Assembly: GCA_933207985.1 (NCBI GenBank)
Contig: OW240924.1
Coordinates: 67,925,806-67,989,805, forward strand
Length of the DNA: 64,000 nucleotides
Direction of reading: 5' to 3'
DNA from: Pelobates cultripes
Lineage: Eukaryota > Chordata > Amphibia > Anura > Pelobatidae
Shown here: in pieces, positions 59,108 through 64,000 of the stretch
How positions within the stretch are numbered: position 1 is the first letter of the stretch
Layout of the letters: each line of letters opens with the position of its first letter
The notes under the pieces: generated by a model
What the model was told of the DNA's origin: nothing
Database searches by the model: none
The model's input: the letters and a program-made list of their open reading frames with translations, nothing else
Translations under genes and position numbers: made by a program

Positions 59108-59853
59108 TCAATGGGATTTTGGGTCCACAAGCCTATTACTTGCAGTCAGGTGTTCATTTAATATCTGATATTTAATAGAGTCCATGATGCCATATATCAT
59201 AACAAAACAGCCAGGCCCTCTGGCAGAAAAACAGCCCCAAAACATAAAAGATCCAAAACCATATATAACTGTGGACATAACGTACTTTTCCATTTGGCTA
59301 CCTCTGTGTGTGCGTCAAACCCACCTCTGGTGTTTATTGCCAAAAGGCTCTATTTTGGTTTCCTCTGACCATAAAACAGGATTCCATTTGAAGTTCCAGT
59401 GATGTCTGTCAAACTGAAGTTTGTTTCTTGGTTGAGACTTAAAACCTTCCCAAACAACTTGTGATGATGTAGGTGACGTTGGATTGTAGTTTTGGAGACT
59501 TTCTGACACCAAGATGCAACTTCTGCAATTCTACAGCTGTGATTCTTGTGTCACGGCTTACCTTGGTTGGAGTCTGTAGTGCAGATAAGTATGCTCACCC
59601 TTGCAAATAAACACAGATCAAGTTGACCAGGAAAGATGGCACGGGGAGAACCGTGACACCTTGTACCATCCTCTTCACAGTGCTTTGAGACAATATAGTC
59701 ACATGTCCTATTCTAGGTTGATTCATAACATTTCCTATTGCCCTGATGGTAAAAATGGGCATTTTCCATGCTTTTGTTATTTTCTTATAGCCATTTTGTG
59801 AAACTCAACAACCTTTTGCCTCACATCACAGCTATATTCCTTGGTCTTACCAT
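59108..59853 (-). pseudogene. Tc1-like transposase pseudogene, 3'-truncated
   Basis: This encoded a Tc1-family DDE transposase. It starts at an ATG at 59853-59851 with GKTKEYSCDVRQKVVEFHKM-like sequence (helix-turn-helix region). A 110-bp insertion (59549-59658) interrupts it. It continues through LQNYNPTSPTSSQV and the first catalytic block LWSEETKIEPFG, then the conserved MEKYVMSTVIYGFGSFMFWG and FSARGPGC. An in-frame TGA near 59315-59313 separates the last two open parts, and several frame changes occur in the N-terminal half. Sequence ends near 59108, before the second Asp and the Glu, so the catalytic triad is incomplete. It differs from the Tc1 families at 1878 and 61290. Confidence 0.9.
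59549..59658. mobile_element. 110-bp insertion with TGTCACGG/CCGTGACA ends
   Basis: It begins TGTCACGG and ends CCGTGACA, an exact 8-bp inverted pair. It is flanked by TCTTG (59544-59548) and CCTTG (59659-59663), a near-perfect 5-bp duplication. The Tc1 reading continues on both sides (GWYK before, NHSCRIAEVA after, minus strand), which proves the insertion. It may be a tiny or internally deleted LTR (TG...CA ends), but no promoter or poly(A) signal is obvious. Confidence 0.75.
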
Positions 59854-59856
59854 TGA

Positions 59857-60677
59857 TCACGCCTCATGTTCAGTCTATCGCCAAATCCTGTCGTCTCCAT
59901 CTCAAAAACATTGCGTGCATCCGACCTTACGTAACGCCAGATGCGAATAAGGTGCTGGTCCATTCCACTATCCTTTCTCACCTTGACTACTGTAATCCGC
60001 TTCTCAGTGGTCTTACGTGCTCCCAATTTGCGCCGTTAAAGTCCATAATTAATGCGGAGGCGAGGCTCATCTTCCTGTCCGCACGCACCACCCACGCCTC
60101 ACCTTTCTGTCAGTCCCTACATTGGCTTCCTGTAAGATATAGAGCTCAATTTAAAATTTTGGTTCTTGCTTTCAAATCTCTACATAATGCTGCTCCCACC
60201 TATCTATCCTCACTAATACACAAGTATGTCCCATCTAGGCCCTTACGCTCTGCTGAAGACTTACGTCTATCTTCTGTCCGTACTCCCTCCTCTGATGCTC
60301 GCCTTCAAGACTTCTTGAAGGCTGCACCGTTCCTGTGAAACTCACTTCCCTCCTCCGTAACATGCTCACCCAATCTCCACTCCTTCAAAAAAAATCATCA
60401 AAAACCCACTTCTTTTTAAAAGCGTATCAATTAAACTGTTAATAGCTCCCGACTGATTCCTCTCTTGCAACTGTCACTAGTCTTATAGTATCCTTACCTT
60501 TTGTGTCACTTTACCCCACTCCCTCTAGCATGTAAGCTCATTGAGCAGGGCCCTCAACCCCTCTGTTCCTGTGTGTCCAACTTGTCTGGTTACAACTACA
60601 TGTCTGTTCGTCCACCCACTGTAAAGCGATACGAAATTTGTTGGCGCTATATAAATAATAACATAATAATAATAATG
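59857..60677 (+). mobile_element. 5'-truncated L2 LINE
   Basis: It begins at CCTCATGTTCAGTCTATCGC and ends in GGCGCTATATAAATAATAAC plus an AAT-rich tail. Same family as 36169-37680, opposite strand. Its truncated 5' end lies within a few bases of the Tc1 transposase start codon. Confidence 0.93.
59859..60338 (+). pseudogene. L2 ORF2 C-terminal fragment
   Basis: Only the region after the RT active site remains: [46 protein letters not shown] and YVPSRPLRSAEDLRLSSV. The frame stops at TGA 60336-60338, where the sister copy has Trp (FLWNS). The remaining C-terminal codons and 3' end follow. The catalytic YADD region was never included, because insertion was 5'-truncated. Confidence 0.92.
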
Positions 60678-60964
60678 ACTAAGGGAATTTTGCTTATCTC
60701 GTATTTATAACCCTGTGAAAAAGGAAGTCGTGGTTGAACAATTTCCTGTTCCTATTCACCCATGTGTATAAAAACAAATGAACAATATCAATGGGAATAT
60801 ACTTCAAATATATTTTCTCATTTGAATTCAAATGCCAATATTTGTGCCTCACATATATTTAACAAAGATTTTTGGGGGGATAAACCTGTGTGGCGTCTGC
60901 AAATGTTTGATACCCATGAGTGCAGATTATTTTTGTGTATTTTTTTGAACAAAGAAAAAAAGCA

Positions 60965-61200
60965 ATGTTTACATTGGTGCCTAGTAGCACCTCTAGTGGC
61001 AGTCACTTAGATGACCACCAGAGGTGCTTTCTAGTCCAGTGCTGCACAGTGTCTCCTCGCTCTGCATGGAAATGCAGAACGTTCCCTATAGAGATAAATT
61101 GATTCAATGCATCTCCACGATGACATGCTGATTGGCACCACATGGCATTTTGCCATGCATGCCTAATAGCCTCCCAATGCAATGCTTCCCTATGGGAAGC
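60965..61200. repeat. Anuran interspersed repeat (MITE-like)
   Basis: TGGTGCCTAGTAGCACCTCT at the left, then ACCACCAGAGGTGC (complementary halves), and TCAATGCATCTCCACGATGA to the right match a non-coding repeat I recall as common in frogs. Class unknown; borders approximate. Confidence 0.5.
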
Positions 61201-61219
61201 CATTGGATTGTCTGAGATC

Positions 61220-61708
61220 GTCAAGATTAATGACCTCAGTTATGGAAGTTGGACCATACAGAGCCAGCCTTGGCATGACCTGCGCACCATGCTAGAGAAA
61301 GCTTATGGTAGAGAAATGAACATTCAATCCATGGGCAACAGCTCCTGTGGTCATTCCTGCAGTCGGCATGCCAATTGCACGCTCCCTCAAAACTTGCAAC
61401 ATCTGTGGCATTGTGCTGTGTGATAAAACTGCACATTTTAGAGTGGCCTTTTATTGTGGCCAGCCTAAGCCACACCTGTGCAATAATCATGCTGTCTAAT
61501 CAGCATCTTGATATGTCACACCTGTGAGGTAGATGGATTATCTTGGCAAAGGAGAAGTGCTCACTAACACAGATTTAGACCGATTTGTAAATAATATTTA
61601 AGAGAAATAGGCCTTTTGTGTACATGGAAAAAGTCTTAGATCTTTGAGTTAAGCTCATGAAAAATGGGGGCAAAAACAAAAGTGTTGTGTTTATAATTTT
61701 GTCCAGTG
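61220..61708 (-). mobile_element. Tc1-type transposon fragment with N-terminal HTH
   Basis: The right terminus AATTTTGTCCAGTGTA (to about 61710) is a Tc1-like inverted end with a TA target. On the minus strand, codons at about 61396-61300 read ERAIGMPTAGMTTGAVAHGL then NVHFSTISFL and a stop: the helix-turn-helix start of a third Tc1 family (usual form GM.TAGMSTRAVARELNV). The catalytic part is absent. The other terminus was not found. Confidence 0.75.
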
Positions 61709-61710
61709 TA

Positions 61711-62140
61711 GTTACACAGCTGAAAAGAGACATTCATCCATCAAGTTCAGCCTTTCTCACATTTGTTGTTGCTGTTGATCCAAAAGAAGGCAAAAACCCA
61801 GTCTGAAGCGCTTCCAATTTTGCAACAAACTAGGAAAAAATTCCTTCTTGGCCCTAATATGGCAGTCAGATACATCACTGGATCAAGAAGCTGTTACCCC
61901 TGTAATTAGAAATTATATCCCTGTATATAATGTTTTTGCAAGTATTTACCCAGTTGCTGTTTAAACATCTGTATGGAATCTGACAAAACCACCTCTTCAG
62001 GCTGAGAATTCCACATTCCACAATACCTTTCTTTGCATTAGACTAAATCTCATTTTCTCCCGGTTTACGAATAGATTTCCAGACAATGGTTTGTACTGGC
62101 ACCGAATATATTTGTATCATGCCCATCTGAGTTAGTGTAA
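61711..62140 (-). mobile_element. CR1-like LINE 3' end
   Basis: The tail GTTACACAGCTGAAAAGAGA, then CATCCATCAAGTTCAGCC, AAATTCCTTCTTGGCC, AATTCCACATTCC and TTTGTACTGGC..CGAATATATTTGTA is the reverse complement of a 3' untranslated region common to amphibian CR1-type elements. It is a different subfamily from 29791-33949. The left limit near 62140 is uncertain. Confidence 0.75.
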
Positions 62141-62633
62141 AGAACAAGTGGTACCTGCAAATCAAGGTACAACCTAGCAAGAAAAAGCAAAGGGGCAATT
62201 CTCCCCAGTCTCCTAAACTGACCAATTTGCTCATCAACTTTTGAATTTGTTGTAGTTCAACATTTGGACATAACTTGTGACTAGTGATGTCCCGGACGGT
62301 TCGCGGGCGAATAGTTCCTGGCGAACATCGCTTGTTCGCGTTCGCCATGGATGGCGAACATATGCGCTGTTCGGTCCGCCCCCTATTCGTCATCATTGAG
62401 TAAACTTTGACCCTGTACCTCACAGTCAGCAGACACATTCCAGCCAATCAGCAGCAGACCCTCCCTCCCAGACCCTCCCACCTCCTGGACAGCATCCATT
62501 TTACATTCATTGTGAAGCTGCATTCTTAGTGAGAGGAGGGACAGTGTAGCTGCTGCTGATTTGATAGGGAAATTGATAGCTAGGCTAGTGTATTCAGTGT
62601 CCACTACAGTCCTGAAGGACTCATCTGATCTCT

Positions 62634-63160
62634 CTGACCTCACTACCCCCCACACCCTCAGCCTCACTACCCCCACACCACCCTCAGCCTCACCACCCCC
62701 AGCCTCACTACCCCCCACACCACCCTCAGCCTCACTACCCCCCACACCCTCAGCCTCACTAGCCCCCCACACCCTCAGCCTCACTACCCCACCACCTCAG
62801 TCTCACTACCACCCACAGCCTCACCCCCCTCCACCCTCAGCCTCACTACCCTCCACACCCTCAGCCTCACTACCCCCCACACCCTCAGCCTACCCCCCCA
62901 CACCCCTCCGGCCTCACTGCACCCCCACCACCCTCAGCCTCACTACCCCCACCACCCTCAGCATCCACTACCCCCCAACCACACTCAGCATTACCACCCC
63001 CAACCACCCTCGGCCTCACTACCCCGAACCACCCTCCGCCTCACTACCCCCCACAACACCCTCAGCATCACCACCCTCAGCATCACCACCCCCAACCACC
63101 CTCAGCTTCCCACCACAACCCTCAGCATCACCACCCCCACCCTCACCCCCACCACCCTAA
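62634..63160 (+). repeat. C-rich minisatellite within the hAT element
   Basis: Variants of a unit of about 20-25 bp built from CCTCACTACCCCC and ACACCCTCAG fill about 530 bp. The plus strand has very few G outside CAG and TCAG words. The minus strand is a series of G-runs that could form G-quadruplexes. The 199-codon Pro/Ser/Thr-rich frame across it is a by-product of composition. Confidence 0.95.
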
Positions 63161-63164
63161 GCAG

Positions 63165-63964
63165 GGTGCTCGTTGTCACCTATCTGGTACCCGTGGTGTT
63201 GTACGTGGCTGGGGGGAAGAACATACCTTCAGTGAGATCACTGAGGATGAGGAACAGGACATGAGTAGCTCGGCATCCAACCTTGTACAAATGGGGTCTT
63301 TCATGCTGTCGTGCCTGTTGAGGGACCCTCGTATAAAAAGGCTGAAGGAGAACGACCTGTACTGGGTGTCCACGCTACTAGACCCCCAGTATAATCAGAA
63401 AGTGCCTGAAATGTTACCGAATTATGGCATGTCGGAAAGGATGCAGCGGTTCCAAAATCAATTAAAAATTATGCTTTACACAGCGTATAAGGGTGATGTC
63501 ACAGCACAACAGGAATCTAACAGAGGAAGAGGTGAAAGTAATCCTCCTCCTCCCACGACCACGCCGGCAAGGACAGGACACTTTACAGACGTGTTGTTGA
63601 TGGAGGACATGCGGAGCTTTTTAAGTCCTACGCATCGCCACAGCCCTTCGGGGTCCACCCTCAGAGAACGACTCGACCGACAGGTAGCAGACTACCTCGC
63701 CTTAACTGCAGATATCGACATTCTGAGGAGCGATGAACCCCTTCACTACTGGGTGTGCAGGCTTGACCTGTGGCCTGAGCTATCCCAATTTGCGATAGAA
63801 CTTCTGGCCTGCCCGCTTCAAGTGTCCTGTCAGAAAGGACCTTCAGTGCAGCAGGAGGTATTGTCACTGAGAAGAGAAGTCGCCTAGGTCAAAAAAGTCT
63901 AGATTACCTCACCTTTATTAAGATGAATGAGGGATGGATCCCGAAGGGACTAAAAAATGCCTGA
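63165..63964 (+). pseudogene. hAT transposase C-terminal remnant
   Basis: hAT transposases are RNase-H-fold DDE enzymes with a C-terminal dimerisation domain. One frame from about 63165 reads GVVRGWGEEHTFSEITEDEE, MSSSASNLVQMGSFML, the conserved STLLDPQYNQK, and EPLHYWVCRLDLWPELSQFA followed by PLQV. A frameshift near 63825-63835 moves the next conserved part, RTFSAAGGIVTEKRSRLGQK then LDYLTFIKMNEGW, to another frame, ending at TGA 63962-63964. The hAT C-terminal pattern (PLQV...RTFSAAG) is diagnostic. Upstream catalytic residues are missing. Confidence 0.9.
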
Positions 63965-64000
63965 TGAGGGGGACGTAACAGGGTGTCATGGCTGCCGGCC

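Larger units (their letters stand above)
62282..64000 (+). mobile_element. hAT DNA transposon, right end outside window
   Basis: The 5' end begins TAGTGATGTCCCGGACGG with inverted repeats of GGCGAAC/GTTCGCC words (62306-62360). A leader rich in AGCAGCAGACCCTCCC follows, then a C-rich minisatellite (62634-63160) and the transposase C-terminus (63165-63964). The right terminal repeat is beyond 64000. The N-terminal zinc-finger (BED) and catalytic regions expected in a full element are absent; the minisatellite sits in their place. Confidence 0.85.

Noticed and set aside
62561..63160. 199-codon Pro/Ser/Thr-rich frame
   Set aside because: Produced by the C-rich minisatellite; low complexity with no start context or domain.
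1..64000. CRISPR array, tRNA or rRNA genes
   Set aside because: No regularly spaced identical repeats with unique spacers, and no recognisable tRNA A/B boxes or rRNA core sequences; the content is vertebrate nuclear.

Overview
This window is vertebrate nuclear DNA, most likely from a frog or another amphibian. I recognise no ordinary host gene, rRNA, tRNA or CRISPR array. The sequence is AT-rich and full of transposable elements of kinds typical of anuran genomes: CR1 and L2 LINEs, Penelope-like elements (PLEs) with hammerhead-ribozyme-like motifs, Tc1 and hAT DNA transposons, solo LTRs, TTAA-flanked MITEs whose ends read AGGGACACT or similar, and short palindromic elements with TTAACCCCTTAAGGAC ends. 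The organism call is inferred from this repeat spectrum, because there is no host gene to confirm it.

Layout. 1-5.5 kb: a 30-bp minisatellite, a broken Tc1-like transposase gene (-), a perfect 82-bp palindrome, a PLE-like fold-back split by an L2 fragment, and a degenerate LTR. 6.3-19.3 kb: mostly single-copy DNA with a few MITEs and a small insertion that has a 13-bp target-site duplication and a 66-bp fold-back. 19.9-23.0 kb: a composite PLE bounded by a perfect 65-bp inverted repeat. It contains reverse transcriptase and GIY-YIG endonuclease remnants on the minus strand and the best hammerhead-like motif at 22758-22790. 25-28.4 kb: a minisatellite interrupted by L2, a palindromic MITE and a solo LTR with an ATATA duplication. 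29.8-33.95 kb: a nearly complete but dead CR1 LINE (+), with an SGNH-esterase ORF1 and an APE-RT ORF2. 36.2-37.7 kb: a 5'-truncated L2 (-). 42.4-43.4 kb: a 1,043-bp solo LTR with a CCATC duplication. 43.4-59.1 kb: a TE-poor block with microsatellites, one weak satellite and possible conserved regulatory DNA. 59.1-64 kb: a pile-up of Tc1 (-), L2 (+), an anuran interspersed repeat, a second Tc1 fragment (-), a CR1 3' end (-), and a hAT transposon (+) that runs off the right edge.

Every recognisable protein-coding segment belongs to a transposon and carries stops, frameshifts, deletions or truncations, so none looks autonomous. Four short segments (28641-28690, 48581-48661, 49336-49377, 50120-50194) are bordered by splice-site-like sequence and stay open in compatible phase. 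They are the only hint of a host transcript and could be chance. The signal most worth following is the cluster of fold-back structures and hammerhead-like motifs tied to Penelope-like elements.
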